A stretch of DNA of 33,614 nucleotides from Actinospica acidithermotolerans (GCF_018139625.1 NZ_JAGSOH010000081.1:1-33614); one strand, 5' to 3'; counted from the stretch's first letter, positions 1-9,331 are shown. Program-made: numbers and translations. The notes: generated by a model not told the origin, from the sequence alone.

Positions 1-2
1 CG

Positions 3-218
3 GCGGCCGTGATGGTCGCGGTCTTCTTCACCTTCGCCCTCTCGGGACCGCTGCCGCCCAAGGAGATGGGAGTGATCCTCGGGGTCGCGGTCTTCCTCGA
101 CGCCGCCCTGATCCGCCTCGTGCTGCTGCCCGTCCTGCTGCGCCTGATGGGGCGCGCGGCCTGGTCCTGCCCGAGATGGCTCGCGCGCATCCTTCCCGAC
201 ATCCACTTCTCCCACTGA
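3..218 (+). CDS. MMPL/RND-family membrane transporter, C-terminal end (partial)
   Basis: The reading frame is open from the window edge and stops at 218, so only the last ~71 residues are present. Two hydrophobic stretches are visible: one around the start (VAVFFTFALSG) and one containing GVAVFLDAALIRLVLLPVLL. The latter matches the typical last transmembrane segment of MMPL proteins, where D-A-x-x-I/V-R-x-x-L-L-P is strongly conserved, followed by a short tail (RLMGRAAWSCPRWLARILPDI). MMPL proteins are proton-driven RND exporters of lipids or other hydrophobic compounds in the actinobacterial envelope. The substrate cannot be inferred from this end alone. A hairpin follows 8 bases after the stop. 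Confidence 0.8.
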   Translation, partial: AAVMVAVFFTFALSGPLPPKEMGVILGVAVFLDAALIRLVLLPVLLRLMGRAAWSCPRWLARILPDIHFSH

Positions 219-226
219 CACCAGGT

Positions 227-276
227 TGTGGCTGTGGTGTGGGCAGCCGGCATCGGCCGCTTACACCACAGCCACA
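227..276 (+). terminator. Hairpin after the MMPL gene, probable terminator
   Basis: A perfect 14-bp inverted repeat (TGTGGCTGTGGTGT at 227-240; its complement at 263-276) has a 22-base loop that could itself fold. It begins 8 bases after the MMPL stop codon. No U-tract follows, as is usual for actinomycete terminators. It probably separates the MMPL transcript from the downstream DUF2892 gene. Confidence 0.6.
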
Positions 277-350
277 CCCGGGCCCGGCGCTGTCCGCACC
301 GGCTGGTCTCGTAGCTCCCTCACCGATATCGACCCCGTAAGGATGCTCCC

Positions 351-566
351 GTGCGCTTCCTCGAGTACATGTCCACCCGTATCGGCCGCGCGATCCGCGC
401 CGTTTTCGGCCTCGCTCTGATCGCCGTCGGCGTCGTCCTCGGCGGCAACTGGGTCGCGCTGGCGGTCTTCGGCCTGCTGCCGCTGGCCACCGCAGTGTTC
501 GACGTCTGCCCGGTCTCCGTGTTCTTCGGCGGGACCTGCCGCAGCGACTCCTGCTCACCCCGGTGA
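351..566 (+). CDS. YgaP-like small membrane protein (DUF2892)
   Basis: A 71-residue protein. A basic amphipathic N-terminus (TRIGRAIRAVFG) leads into two closely spaced hydrophobic segments (LALIAVGVVLGG and VALAVFGLLPLATAVF). A cysteine-containing tail follows, with C-P near residue 53 and two more cysteines (GTCRSDSC). This is the usual layout of DUF2892 proteins, which resemble the membrane part of the rhodanese YgaP and are linked to sulfur handling or redox. The GTG start is supported by TAAGGA about 7 bases upstream. The protein stands alone, with no rhodanese domain nearby. A transposase remnant abuts its 3' end, so the downstream neighbourhood has been disturbed. Confidence 0.7.
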   Translation: MRFLEYMSTRIGRAIRAVFGLALIAVGVVLGGNWVALAVFGLLPLATAVFDVCPVSVFFGGTCRSDSCSPR

Positions 567-641
567 CCGGCGCACGATCCGCACCAGGCGCTTGCCCTCG
601 TCATCATCGATCTCACGTAGCCTGACACGCTCAGCCAGCAG
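567..641 (-). pseudogene. IS630-type transposase N-terminal scrap
   Basis: Reading leftward from 641, the frame gives about 24 residues containing ERVRLREIDDDEGKRLVRIV. This resembles the extreme N-terminus of actinobacterial IS630-family transposases. The expected ATG is replaced by CTG with a stop just upstream, and the similarity ends at RRS before the helix-turn-helix. It is a dead fragment left by an insertion sequence. Recognition is from memory of the family and the fragment is short. Confidence 0.45.
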
Positions 642-851
642 CTAAGTCTCACGGACCAGGGTCCGAGACCAAGCCGACCGGCCGAGCAAGCTCGACAGGG
701 CGTACAGATCGACTAGGAGCAAGCACGGTCCGCAGCGGCGGACGGGATCTGATGCCGACCGTGATCGCGGGCCAACGCCGGGCATCCCGGTGTGACGCAC
801 ACAGGCAACTCTGCTAGCCGGTCTGCGTCCGAGGTCTGCAGACTTGGTCGG

Positions 852-3800
852 TTATGCCCTGGCTGCGAGATCATGGACGTGGATCCTGTCGGCTGGCAAG
901 GCGTGGCGGGCAATGTCGCCGATGTGGTCATGGTGGGTCAGAACGATGATCTGGAACCGGTCCGCCATACCGTCGAGGAGCTGAAGGGTGGCCCGCGTGC
1001 GCTGATCGTCGAACGTCATCAGCACGTCGTCCAAGACCAACGGCATCGAGCGACCCTGGTCCGCATAGTGCTGCAGAGAGGCGAGGCGGAGCGCGAGATA
1101 GAGCTGGTCGAGCGTGCCCTCGCTCATTTGGCCGACGCCGACCCGCGCGCCGTCGGCCTGGCGCGCCTGAAGTACGACCTCGTTCTTCTCGTCGGTGGCC
1201 ACCAACTCGCTGTACTCGCTCAGGGTTAGTCCGGCAAACAGCTGTTGGGCCGCTCGCAGAACCGGCGCTTGGTGCTCTTGACGGTACGTCTCGATGCAGC
1301 GCAGCAGGATTTGCTCTGCGAGTCGGAGCCGCAGATAGTCCAGGGCGTGTCTGGTGATCGCCGCACGTTCCTGTTCTACCGCGTCGGCTGCCTCGGCTGC
1401 GGCTGCGGAGCCGTCCATCCGGTCAAGCTCGCTCTTCGCGTTGGTCAGTCGTTCGACAGCTGACTCGCGATTTGCCTCCGTCCGGGAGATGACCTCATCG
1501 AGATCCTTGATTGAGGCGGCGAGTGCGTCCGGGTCATCCAGATCGGCGATCTCGCGCTCGAGTTGCGCAAGGCTGACGCCCTCGCGCATCAGGCCGTTCT
1601 CGGCCACCTTGAGCTGCTTGCCCAGGTCTGTCAGCGCGACGGCGCGGCGGGACGCCTGAATCAGCTCCTGCTCGTCAGCGACGCACGCCCGCCGAAGTAG
1701 AGCGTTGAGCACATCAAGGTGGGCTTGGCGCTGCGCTGCACCCTTAGCTTGCTTGGCCCGCTCGGCTGCCAGCTCCTTCGTCAGCCGGTCAAGCTCCCGC
1801 TTGTCCTTGATCTCGGCGTCGAGCGCGGCCTTGAGCGACTTCGCGGTGCTCTGGTGTTTCTGGGGGTCGGACACCGGCGACCGTCCGCAGCCCGCGAGTA
1901 CCTCCGCGAGGAGTTGAGAGAAAGCGGCGACCTGAGCCGCGGCTGAATCTGCACGCTTCTCAGCGGCGTCGGCCTCGCGACTGCATCGTGCCGCCTCGTC
2001 GAGCGCAGCCAGCGTTTCCGACACCTCATCAGGTTGCCCGGACAGTCCGTGCTCGGCAAGGAGGCGTTGCCACCGCTGCTCGCATGTGGTGAGCGCGTCT
2101 TCAAGCTGCGCAACCTCTTCCGCGCCGTCGGCCACTTCGCTACGTAGCCGCTTTGTGAGGGCGGCGGCTTTGTCGCGCTCGCCGATCTGCTTGGTGAATG
2201 CTTCGCGCTGGGTTGTCGCGAGTGCAATCAGTTCGCTGAGCGTCGCCTTGGCAGTCGGTGGCGCCACCCCGGTCTCGTTAAGGATTGCGCGCAGCCGGTC
2301 AGCGCAATCCTCGGCCAGAGCCTGGTCTGCTGAAAGAGTCGTGCTTAGCGTGTCGCGTAGATCAGAGAGCTCACGGAGTTTAGCGATCGCAATGAGCAGT
2401 TCGCGTGCGGCCTCGTACGCGGGCGGCTGAATTCCGCTAGCTGCCCACAGCGTGATCCAAGCGTCTTCGATTGCGGTTCGCTCCTGCATCGCCTGGTTGA
2501 GCCGCGTCTGAGCAGCGGCAAGGCGGTCGATCGTCTGCTGAAGGTCGGTTTCGAGGGCTCGGCGATCCGCGAGACGCTGCGCCTCGCGCCGGATGCGGTC
2601 GACCGTCAGGTCGGCTGCATTGACCGCGTCCTCGAACTCGCCGACTGGAAGCGGTACTGCCAACTCGGGCTGTGCGGTGGATGCAAGCCGCGGACGTAGA
2701 GCGGTCCACAGGTGCTCGCGCTCATCACGAGCCCGTTCCAGCTCCATCTCGCTAGGCGGCGGATCCGCTGCGAGGAAGTGGTCCAGAGCCTCGCGGTCGC
2801 GATCGCGATCCGCAGTGAGCTCCGCAGCCTTCTCCTGCAGCTTCGTGACCGACCTGTCTGCGGCATCCCACGACTTCCGATGCGCGTTGACTTCTTCCTC
2901 ACTCGGGAACGTCCGCTCATCGACATCATCGGGCAGCGCGAATCGCTGGTAGCGCCTACGTGCTTTGTTGAGCTCACGGACTGCGTCGTCGAGCTGCTTA
3001 GAGGAAGTTCGATTCCGCTCGTCGAGCGTGGTCGGGACAGAGTCGATTACGGCGCGCAGCGCGGTCGTGTCCGGTGGCGAGGGGATGTCGGCGAGTTTCT
3101 CCTCCTCTTTCTCAAGACTGCGGCGCTGCTTGGCAAGGCCCTTTTTCGCACCGGCCAAGGCGGTGGCTGCTTGGACTAGTTCGCCGCGCAGATCGTCGAC
3201 TCGCGTGCGCACCAGAGCGGATACAGGTGCGGCCGACTCCGACTCCTGGTACTGGGGGAGCCCGGCCAGCATTTCGGCTGCCTCGAGGCGGAGCTGTCTG
3301 GCTTTCTCGCGATCGCCGGTTTCGGCCTGTCGTGCTTTGACCGCCGAGTTGGCGTCTGCGAAGAGCTCGTTGATCAGATCGCTGTGGTCGATCAGGCGCT
3401 GATCAGGGTCGAGCTCCGAGGTTTCGCCCTCAAGACGCGAGATCGCCGAGGTGTGGGCCTCCAGCTCGCGCTCAACTTCATCGATGGAGCGGCGGACGCG
3501 CTCATACTCGCGAGTTATCTCGGCATTGACAGAGGTCTCGGCTTCCAGCTCCTTCTTCTCCTCCAGCAGTTGGCTACGGTTGATCATGCCGGGGAGACAT
3601 TGCTGGATCCGCATGAGGCGTTCCCGCTCCTGACGCGTATGAGTCAGTTGCTCCGCGATTTGAGCACGCCGCTTCTCAGCTTCGGCCACAGCGGATTGCG
3701 CCTGCTGGTAGTGCCGTGGACTGAGCAGCGCCTCATCACGTCGGCGCAGTGCGGTCCGGTACGGCCCCGCATCGTGGAGGGCCGCGTTGAGGACCGGAAG

Positions 3801-4325
3801 CTTCCCACCGGAGACCCAGAGCTTCCTGATCTGCTCGGCCAGTTCCTTGTGAAGCGAACTCAGATGTGCGCTCGACTGACTCTCGAATAGCGCTTGGCCG
3901 ACTTCTCCGTTGACGTCGAGCAGGCGCTTCCCGCCAGCGCGCAGTTCGTTGTGATCGATCGCGAATGTTCGCGTGAAGTCGTCCCGCGAGACGCCAACGA
4001 GGATCCGGTCCAGAACGACCTGCTCGAGAATCTCGTCGCCTGGTCCGCGCAGCGCCGCCTTGTTGCGCTTGAGGCGCACGATCTCTTGAACTCCGCCGTC
4101 CGATGCGCGCAGCAGCGCAGCGAGCCGCAGGCTCGGCATGTCGTGGACGAAGGCATAGGGGGTATGCAGCTTGATTCCGTACAGCAGGTCTGCGATGGCG
4201 TTGCGCAGAGTGGACTTGCCGGCCTCGTTCGGACCCACGACGAGGTGGACTCCGGGGCCCGACAGGTCCAAGCTCGTCCCGCTGAACCGGCCATAGCGAT
4301 CCAGGTCGAATCGGTCGATGCGCAT
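852..4325 (-). CDS. Rad50/SbcC-like (YhaN-type) coiled-coil ATPase
   Basis: A 1157-residue SMC/Rad50-like ATPase. The first ~45 residues carry MRIDRFDLDRYGRF and a Walker A (GPNEAGKST, residues 31-39). Residues ~190-1000 are largely charged heptad-type helix, i.e. long coiled coils. The C-terminal lobe has an ABC signature in the variant form GQMSEGTLDQLYLALRLA (~1065-1082), a Walker B PLVLDDVL (~1095-1102) followed by a D-loop, and a switch histidine in LTHHDH (~1129-1134). The MSEGT signature and lack of an obvious zinc hook favour YhaN over classical SbcC. The ATG at 4325 shares its A with the stop of the upstream nuclease gene and has GGAGGAG nearby; a longer start at 4391 would overlap that gene. 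YhaN/YhaO pairs are predicted ATP-driven DNA-end processing complexes. Here the pair is divergent from a TerB-BrxD-helicase arm. Confidence 0.85.
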   Translation of the reverse strand: MRIDRFDLDRYGRFSGTSLDLSGPGVHLVVGPNEAGKSTLRNAIADLLYGIKLHTPYAFVHDMPSLRLAALLRASDGGVQEIVRLKRNKAALRGPGDEILEQVVLDRILVGVSRDDFTRTFAIDHNELRAGGKRLLDVNGEVGQALFESQSSAHLSSLHKELAEQIRKLWVSGGKLPVLNAALHDAGPYRTALRRRDEALLSPRHYQQAQSAVAEAEKRRAQIAEQLTHTRQERERLMRIQQCLPGMINRSQLLEEKKELEAETSVNAEITREYERVRRSIDEVERELEAHTSAISRLEGETSELDPDQRLIDHSDLINELFADANSAVKARQAETGDREKARQLRLEAAEMLAGLPQYQESESAAPVSALVRTRVDDLRGELVQAATALAGAKKGLAKQRRSLEKEEEKLADIPSPPDTTALRAVIDSVPTTLDERNRTSSKQLDDAVRELNKARRRYQRFALPDDVDERTFPSEEEVNAHRKSWDAADRSVTKLQEKAAELTADRDRDREALDHFLAADPPPSEMELERARDEREHLWTALRPRLASTAQPELAVPLPVGEFEDAVNAADLTVDRIRREAQRLADRRALETDLQQTIDRLAAAQTRLNQAMQERTAIEDAWITLWAASGIQPPAYEAARELLIAIAKLRELSDLRDTLSTTLSADQALAEDCADRLRAILNETGVAPPTAKATLSELIALATTQREAFTKQIGERDKAAALTKRLRSEVADGAEEVAQLEDALTTCEQRWQRLLAEHGLSGQPDEVSETLAALDEAARCSREADAAEKRADSAAAQVAAFSQLLAEVLAGCGRSPVSDPQKHQSTAKSLKAALDAEIKDKRELDRLTKELAAERAKQAKGAAQRQAHLDVLNALLRRACVADEQELIQASRRAVALTDLGKQLKVAENGLMREGVSLAQLEREIADLDDPDALAASIKDLDEVISRTEANRESAVERLTNAKSELDRMDGSAAAAEAADAVEQERAAITRHALDYLRLRLAEQILLRCIETYRQEHQAPVLRAAQQLFAGLTLSEYSELVATDEKNEVVLQARQADGARVGVGQMSEGTLDQLYLALRLASLQHYADQGRSMPLVLDDVLMTFDDQRTRATLQLLDGMADRFQIIVLTHHDHIGDIARHALPADRIHVHDLAARA

Positions 4326-5566
4326 CAGTCGCGCTCCTCCATCATCGCGGCCAGCAGTTCGGACGCCTCCCCGAGGAGGTCGGCGCACCATTGGTCGTCA
4401 TCGGGAAACTGCCCTCTGTCGTCGCGAACCTGCGATGGGAGGCGCCCCCAAAGGGGGTCCTTCTTGATTAAGTCGCGCAGAAGATCGCCGTTCTCGCCCA
4501 GCTGCTTCGCAGTACGTACGACGCTCTCCGCCAGCTCGGTACCGATGTTCCGCCCCGGCCCGCCGGAGGATTCGGGCTGCGTCTCGACCCGTACCTTCTC
4601 CACCCACACATCGCCCACGTCATAGCCGAGCGTGCGGATCTCGTGGGTGAGCCTCTCGCGGTCGCCCCATAGCCGCAGGTGCGCGCTCGAGCGGCCGGTC
4701 AGGCGTACTCGGGCAGCCAGGAGGCGACCGTCTGCCGACGACCTGGCTCCCGCCAATGCGTTGCGCACTGACTCGCACGCGTCATCCACGCCCGTGGCCT
4801 TCGACACATCCACGAGCACCTGCTCCCAGCGGACCACGTCGAGGGCTCGGTGCTCGACGCTCACGCTTTCGGATTCGACTGTGATCAGGGCGCACCCCTT
4901 TGGACCCCTCTCCTTGGCGTGCCGGCCTTGGATGTTGCCCGGAAACACGATGAACGGCTCGCGTGAGACCTCTTCTCGCGCGTGGACGTGTCCAAGCGCC
5001 CAGTACCCGTAGTCGTGCGCGGCGAGCTGATCGACCGTGCAGGGGGCATAGCGGTCATGCCCCTCCCTGCCGTTAAGTGCCGTGTGCAGCAGTCCGACGT
5101 TGAAGTATCCGGCACGCGCGGGTGGGTAGTGCACTGCGAGGTTCTCGGTGACATCCCGGCGCACGTAACCCTGGCCGTGGACGGCGAGACCGAGTTCATC
5201 GTCAAGGATGGTTTCGGGCCCGTGAATGTCGAACACTCGTACGTTCGGCGGCAAGCTCAGCGTTCTGCTGATCTGGCTTGCCGCATCATGATTCCCTGAG
5301 ACGAGGTACACGGGAATGTCGGCATCGTGGAGCCTGTGCATCTGACGCTGAAAGAAGATGCCTGTATCGAACCCCCGCCACTCGCCGTCGTAGATGTCCC
5401 CGGCAAGCAGCACACTGTCGACTCCTTCGGAGAGAGCCAGCGCGACCAGGTTCTCCGTGGCCTGTCTGGTCGCCGCTCGGATAGATGCGGCGGGCGCGTC
5501 GGGATACCTCTCCAATCCCTGCAGAGGACTGTCGATATGCAGATCGGCGGCGTGCAGCAGCTTCAT
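4325..5566 (-). CDS. Mre11/SbcD-like (YhaO-type) metallophosphoesterase nuclease
   Basis: A 413-residue calcineurin-like phosphoesterase. All metal-binding motifs are present: D8-x-H10 in AADLHID, GD at 57 with D60 (LLAGDIYD), GNHD at 91-94, H161 (LLHTAL) and GHVH at 192-195. This is the Mre11/SbcD/YhaO set for a two-Mn DNA nuclease. The C-terminal ~130 residues would include the capping and ATPase-binding region. The start at MKLLHAADLHID is preferred because it gives the canonical family N-terminus; an upstream start would add nine unrelated residues. The stop overlaps the ATPase start by one base, so the two are translationally coupled and likely form a complex. A promoter probably lies in the ~170-bp gap shared with the divergent terB-like gene. 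Confidence 0.88.
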   Translation of the reverse strand: MKLLHAADLHIDSPLQGLERYPDAPAASIRAATRQATENLVALALSEGVDSVLLAGDIYDGEWRGFDTGIFFQRQMHRLHDADIPVYLVSGNHDAASQISRTLSLPPNVRVFDIHGPETILDDELGLAVHGQGYVRRDVTENLAVHYPPARAGYFNVGLLHTALNGREGHDRYAPCTVDQLAAHDYGYWALGHVHAREEVSREPFIVFPGNIQGRHAKERGPKGCALITVESESVSVEHRALDVVRWEQVLVDVSKATGVDDACESVRNALAGARSSADGRLLAARVRLTGRSSAHLRLWGDRERLTHEIRTLGYDVGDVWVEKVRVETQPESSGGPGRNIGTELAESVVRTAKQLGENGDLLRDLIKKDPLWGRLPSQVRDDRGQFPDDDQWCADLLGEASELLAAMMEERD

Positions 5567-5739
5567 GGCAGGCACCCTAAGCCCTTCGGCCATAGGCTGT
5601 CCGGGCTTTGTTCGAACTCATACTCGTTCGTCATCAAGACAGCGTGCAACTGCTGGCCGACTTCGTTCATCTCAGTGACTCGGACGCGGTATGCTCGCTG
5701 GACCGACGTTGGTGGCGTCGGCGCACGAGGAGGGTCTGG
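5567..5739 (+). promoter_or_regulatory. Divergent intergenic region with likely rightward promoter and strong RBS
   Basis: This 173-bp gap separates two oppositely transcribed operons. For the rightward arm, TATGCT at 5690-5695 with a weak TTCATC at 5666-5671 (18-bp spacing) is a possible sigma-70-type promoter. A strong Shine-Dalgarno sequence (GAGGAGGG, 5727-5734) precedes the chosen GTG start at 5740. No clear palindromic operator was seen. The promoter assignment is tentative; the ribosome site is convincing. Confidence 0.45.
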
Positions 5740-7947
5740 GTGGGACTGCTCGACCGTTTCAAGGCTCAACCGCGCGGTGGACCCGCTCAGTCGGCCATGC
5801 GCGTTTCACCGCCGATCGCTCCTGTGCGGCCGATCGCACCGGGTAAGCGCGAGAGGCCTCCGTTGCATGCAGCCCAGTGGTTGCCGGCCGGAGCGTCCGT
5901 GGTCATCGGGGGATACACCATCGTCGGCGGGCTACTTTACGTGGGCAGCAGCCTTCCGGTGGCGCGTCCGGGCGTCGGCTCGGATCCGGCGCTCATCAAC
6001 CCCGACCTCCCGATCGGTCGACGGCCGGACATATCGGGGCAGGAGTTGAGTTACTGGCCGGGCTACGGGTCGATCTCCCCGGACCAGAGGACGGCCTATC
6101 TCGCGTGGCTCTCCACCGGGCGAAGCAACCCCGAGGTCCCGATCGGATATGTGTTCCTCTACTTCTACGGCCTTGAGCGCCGCATCCTCATCGACTGCGC
6201 CGCATCGGCGGCGCTGCGTGCCGAGGTCCCCGCACTCCGCGCCGAAGTAGAGCGCCTGCTGTCGATCTATGGCGGCTACCACCCTTTCCGGAGATACGCG
6301 ACGAGCCTTCTCGGTCTGGTCGGCCTCATGCTCGGCGGACAGAACCGAACGCCCCCGGAGTACACCGGTGAGAAGTGGCCTGTGCCGGTCCAATTGCGTG
6401 TCGTGCTCGGTGAGTACGGCCGCGCACGCGCGCCGATCCCGGCGTCGTGGGCTATGGCCTGGGCGCTGTTCGGTCCCGAGATCTATCCGCGAACGCCCGT
6501 CGTGCGGTGCCCCGATGAGTTCGCCCGGCTCTTCCACGCTCGATACACGGCCAGGTTCGGACCCGGGATGGTGATTCCCGTCGCGCGCAAGACCGTGACG
6601 GTTGAGTACATGCCTGCGAGTTCAGGACTTGCGCAGACCGCGTGGGACACGAAGCTGCCGGACGTGTTCGAGCTCGAAGCACCGTTGAAGGTCCTCGGTG
6701 CGATCGTCGACGAGGTGACGGACGAGCTCGACTCCTATAGCCGATGGCTGGGTCGCCATCCCGATGGGAAGGACACACTGGCCGCGCTGGCGTGGCTGCC
6801 GGCCGCATTGATCGACCCGAGAAGGGAACCCGTCAGAGGGCTGCTCGGATTGATCGAGCGCCGGTTGTCCGGGGCTGACCAGGCGCTGATCGACGGTCTG
6901 GATCTGGTTCGCGCCTGGGGTGCTAGCGGGAGCTCCAAGCTTACGAAGCAGGAGTCGAGCGCTCTGGCTCAGCTGCTCGCAGGCCAAGGATTCGGGCTCG
7001 AACCTGACCCGCGGTTCGGCGGGTCCCCGCTCGGAGCCAGTCCAGCCGTGGTCTTCCGCGTCGATCGGGACAACGCACCGCAAGTCGCCTCCAGCGCCTA
7101 CACCTCGGCGACGACCGTGATCCGGCTCGCGGCTGCCGTTGCGTCTGCAGACAGGTCGTCTGTCGCCGAACAGGACTATCTCACCGCCCACGCCGAATCG
7201 GCGCTGGGGCTCTCGCCGGAAGAACGAAAGCGCCTTCGCGCCCACCTGCACCTGCTCTTGTCGTCAACAGTGAAATTGACTGGGCTGACCGCCAGGATGG
7301 CCGACCTCGCCCAGGGCGAGCGTGAGCAGACCGCCGCCTTGTGCCTGGCCGTCGCAGCAGCCGATGGAGTCATCGCTCCCGCGGAGATCTCGACGCTCAC
7401 GAAGATCTACAAGCTGCTCGGCCTTCCCGACTCTCGAGTCTTCCAAGACATCCACGCCACCACGGCAGCCGAGAGCGAGCCGGCCCGGGAGCCGGTCACC
7501 GTCAGCCCCGGAAGGCCGCGGGAAGAGACTGGATACCTGTTACCGGCCCAGCCTCCGGCCAATCCGACCGCGAGCAAAGAGCTCGGCCTCGATCGTGCGG
7601 CGATCTCAGCCAAGATCGCCGATACCGAACGGGTGAGCGCTCTACTCGGATCGATCTTCGTCGAAGACGAGGCTCAACCGCAGCAGGTCCAACCGACGCA
7701 GATCACGGAGTCCGCGCCCATCGCGAGCCTCGATGGGCCGCACTCAGCCCTGCTCCGTGACCTCGCGCGTGCCGACTCGTGGTCGCGCGCAGCCGTAGAA
7801 GACATGTGCGCGAAGCTCGGCCTGCTCACGGACGGCGCTCTCGAAGTCCTCAACGACGCCGCATTCGACTGCGTCGGCGATCCCGTTGTGAACGGCGCGG
7901 ACCCCCTGGAAATAGATCTCGACGTCATGGAGGAGATGCAGCGATGA
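5740..7947 (+). CDS. TerB-N / TerB / TerB-C domain protein
   Basis: A 735-residue protein. GTG at 5740 is chosen because GAGGAGGG lies 5-6 bases upstream and the product then begins VGLLDRFK; an earlier ATG at 5608 would add 44 residues that read as noise. Residues ~25-190 resemble the TerB-N domain (VVIGGYTIVGGLLYVG, SYWPGYGSISPDQRTAYLAWL, FLYFYGLERRIL). A TerB domain lies at ~525-570 (ALCLAVAAADGVIAPAEI, with the conserved DG and E of the metal-binding helical fold). The final ~110 residues match TerB-C (HSALLRDLARADSWSRAAVEDMCAKLGL, then the acidic DPLEIDLDVMEEM tail). TerB modules are metal-binding and often membrane- or DNA-linked. Without terC, terD or terZ partners this is unlikely to be tellurite resistance. 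It heads an operon with BrxD-like and helicase genes (ATGA overlap), so a sensory or scaffold role in DNA processing is inferred. Confidence 0.82.
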   Translation: MGLLDRFKAQPRGGPAQSAMRVSPPIAPVRPIAPGKRERPPLHAAQWLPAGASVVIGGYTIVGGLLYVGSSLPVARPGVGSDPALINPDLPIGRRPDISGQELSYWPGYGSISPDQRTAYLAWLSTGRSNPEVPIGYVFLYFYGLERRILIDCAASAALRAEVPALRAEVERLLSIYGGYHPFRRYATSLLGLVGLMLGGQNRTPPEYTGEKWPVPVQLRVVLGEYGRARAPIPASWAMAWALFGPEIYPRTPVVRCPDEFARLFHARYTARFGPGMVIPVARKTVTVEYMPASSGLAQTAWDTKLPDVFELEAPLKVLGAIVDEVTDELDSYSRWLGRHPDGKDTLAALAWLPAALIDPRREPVRGLLGLIERRLSGADQALIDGLDLVRAWGASGSSKLTKQESSALAQLLAGQGFGLEPDPRFGGSPLGASPAVVFRVDRDNAPQVASSAYTSATTVIRLAAAVASADRSSVAEQDYLTAHAESALGLSPEERKRLRAHLHLLLSSTVKLTGLTARMADLAQGEREQTAALCLAVAAADGVIAPAEISTLTKIYKLLGLPDSRVFQDIHATTAAESEPAREPVTVSPGRPREETGYLLPAQPPANPTASKELGLDRAAISAKIADTERVSALLGSIFVEDEAQPQQVQPTQITESAPIASLDGPHSALLRDLARADSWSRAAVEDMCAKLGLLTDGALEVLNDAAFDCVGDPVVNGADPLEIDLDVMEEMQR

Positions 7948-9329
7948 CGGACAGCCGTATCAGGCCCCGCGAGCGAGACGCGATCGTGCAGTCGCTGCGC
8001 GCGGGCGTCGTGCCGCGCAGCGGCCACCAGCACATTCAGGTCGGGCGCGCGGATGAGGTGCTCGCGCTCGTCAGTGACATCCAGCGTATCGCCGACGGCG
8101 GTTCGGCCGTGCGCTTCGTGATCGGGGAGTACGGCTCAGGCAAGACGTTCTTCCTGCAACTGGTTCGCGCCATCGCGCTCGAGAAGCGGCTGGTGACGAT
8201 GCACGCCGACCTCGGGCCGGATCGTCGGCTGCACGCGACCGGAGGCCAGGCGCGAAGCCTCTACGCCGAACTGACCCGCAATCTGGCCACCCGTTCCAAG
8301 CCCGAGGGAGGGGCGCTGGCCAGCATCGTCGAGCGCTTCGTGAGTCAAGCGCTCGCAGAGGCCCGCACGTCCGGCGGCACGCCGACCACCGTGATCCACG
8401 ACCGGCTTTCTCAGCTGTCCGAGATGACCGGCAAGTACGACTTCGCTGAGGTTGTCGCCGCGTACTGGACGGGCCACGACACCGGTAACGAGCAGCTCAA
8501 AAGCGATGCTGTCCGCTGGCTGCGGGGAGAGTTCGCGACACGCACTGACGCACGCCGCGCCCTCGGCGTGCGCACGATCGTCGACGACGCGAACGTCTAC
8601 GACCAGCTCAAACTGCTGGCCCGCTTTGTGCGCCACGCGGGCTACGAGGGCGTACTCGTCGGCTTGGACGAGATGGTCAACCTCTATAAACTCGCCAACA
8701 CACAAGCCCGCAACTCTAACTACGAGCAGATCCTGCGCGTCCTCAACGACTGCCTCCAGGGATCCGCCGCACACCTCGGTTTCATCTTCGGCGGAACACC
8801 CGAGTTTCTCCTCGACACGCGGCGCGGCCTGTACAGCTATGCCGCGCTACAGTCGCGTCTAGCCGAGAACTCCTTCGCTTCCAACGGCCTAGTGGATCAC
8901 AGCGGGCCAGTGTTGCGGCTCGCCAACCTGAGCCCCGAAGACTTCTACGTGCTCCTGACGAAGCTCCGCCACGTCTATGCCGCAGGCGACCCCGCCGCCT
9001 ACCTCCTTCCGGAGCAAGGCATCGAGGCCTTCATGCAGCACTGCTCCTCCCGCATCGGAGACGCCTATTTCAGAACGCCGCGCAACACCATCACCGAGTT
9101 CATCAACCTGCTCGCCATCCTCGACCAGAATCCTGGGGCCGACTGGCGGCGGCTGGTCGGAGAGGTATCGATCCCGCAGGACGTCAATCCCGACCTGCTC
9201 CCGCTGGAGGGCGAGCCGCTCGAGCAGAAGCAGGAAGCGTCGACCGACTCGTCGCCTGGGTTCCAGGGTCATACCGCCGAGCCGGACCGCCCGCACCAAG
9301 ATGGCAGTCTGGCGACGTTCCGCCTCTGA
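7944..9329 (+). CDS. brxD: BrxD-like P-loop ATPase (DUF2791)
   Basis: A 461-residue P-loop ATPase starting MTDSRIRPRERDAIVQSLRAG. This N-terminus, with GVVPRSG and IQVGRADEV shortly after it, is characteristic of BREX ATP-binding protein BrxD. Walker A is GEYGSGKT (61-68) and Walker B is GVLVGLDE (236-243). FGGTPEFLLD followed by RGLYSYAALQSRL is also family-typical. The ATG overlaps the terB stop as ATGA, with GGAGGAG at 7929-7935; the longer in-frame start lies inside terB and gives an arginine-rich shadow sequence. In BREX types that contain it, BrxD is paired with the helicase BrxHI, as here. No PglZ, PglX or PglY/BrxC is present, so it appears to have been recruited into a TerB-based module. 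Its biochemical role is unknown beyond ATP binding. Confidence 0.85.
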   Translation: MTDSRIRPRERDAIVQSLRAGVVPRSGHQHIQVGRADEVLALVSDIQRIADGGSAVRFVIGEYGSGKTFFLQLVRAIALEKRLVTMHADLGPDRRLHATGGQARSLYAELTRNLATRSKPEGGALASIVERFVSQALAEARTSGGTPTTVIHDRLSQLSEMTGKYDFAEVVAAYWTGHDTGNEQLKSDAVRWLRGEFATRTDARRALGVRTIVDDANVYDQLKLLARFVRHAGYEGVLVGLDEMVNLYKLANTQARNSNYEQILRVLNDCLQGSAAHLGFIFGGTPEFLLDTRRGLYSYAALQSRLAENSFASNGLVDHSGPVLRLANLSPEDFYVLLTKLRHVYAAGDPAAYLLPEQGIEAFMQHCSSRIGDAYFRTPRNTITEFINLLAILDQNPGADWRRLVGEVSIPQDVNPDLLPLEGEPLEQKQEASTDSSPGFQGHTAEPDRPHQDGSLATFRL

Positions 9330-9331
9330 CG

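Noticed and set aside
713-931. 72-residue minus-strand frame downstream of the YhaN-like gene
   Set aside because: Overlaps the 3' end of the ATPase gene in another frame, with no ribosome site and no family resemblance.
5740-7947. Tellurite resistance determinant
   Set aside because: TerB domains are present, but terC/terD/terZ partners are missing and all neighbours are DNA-processing genes.
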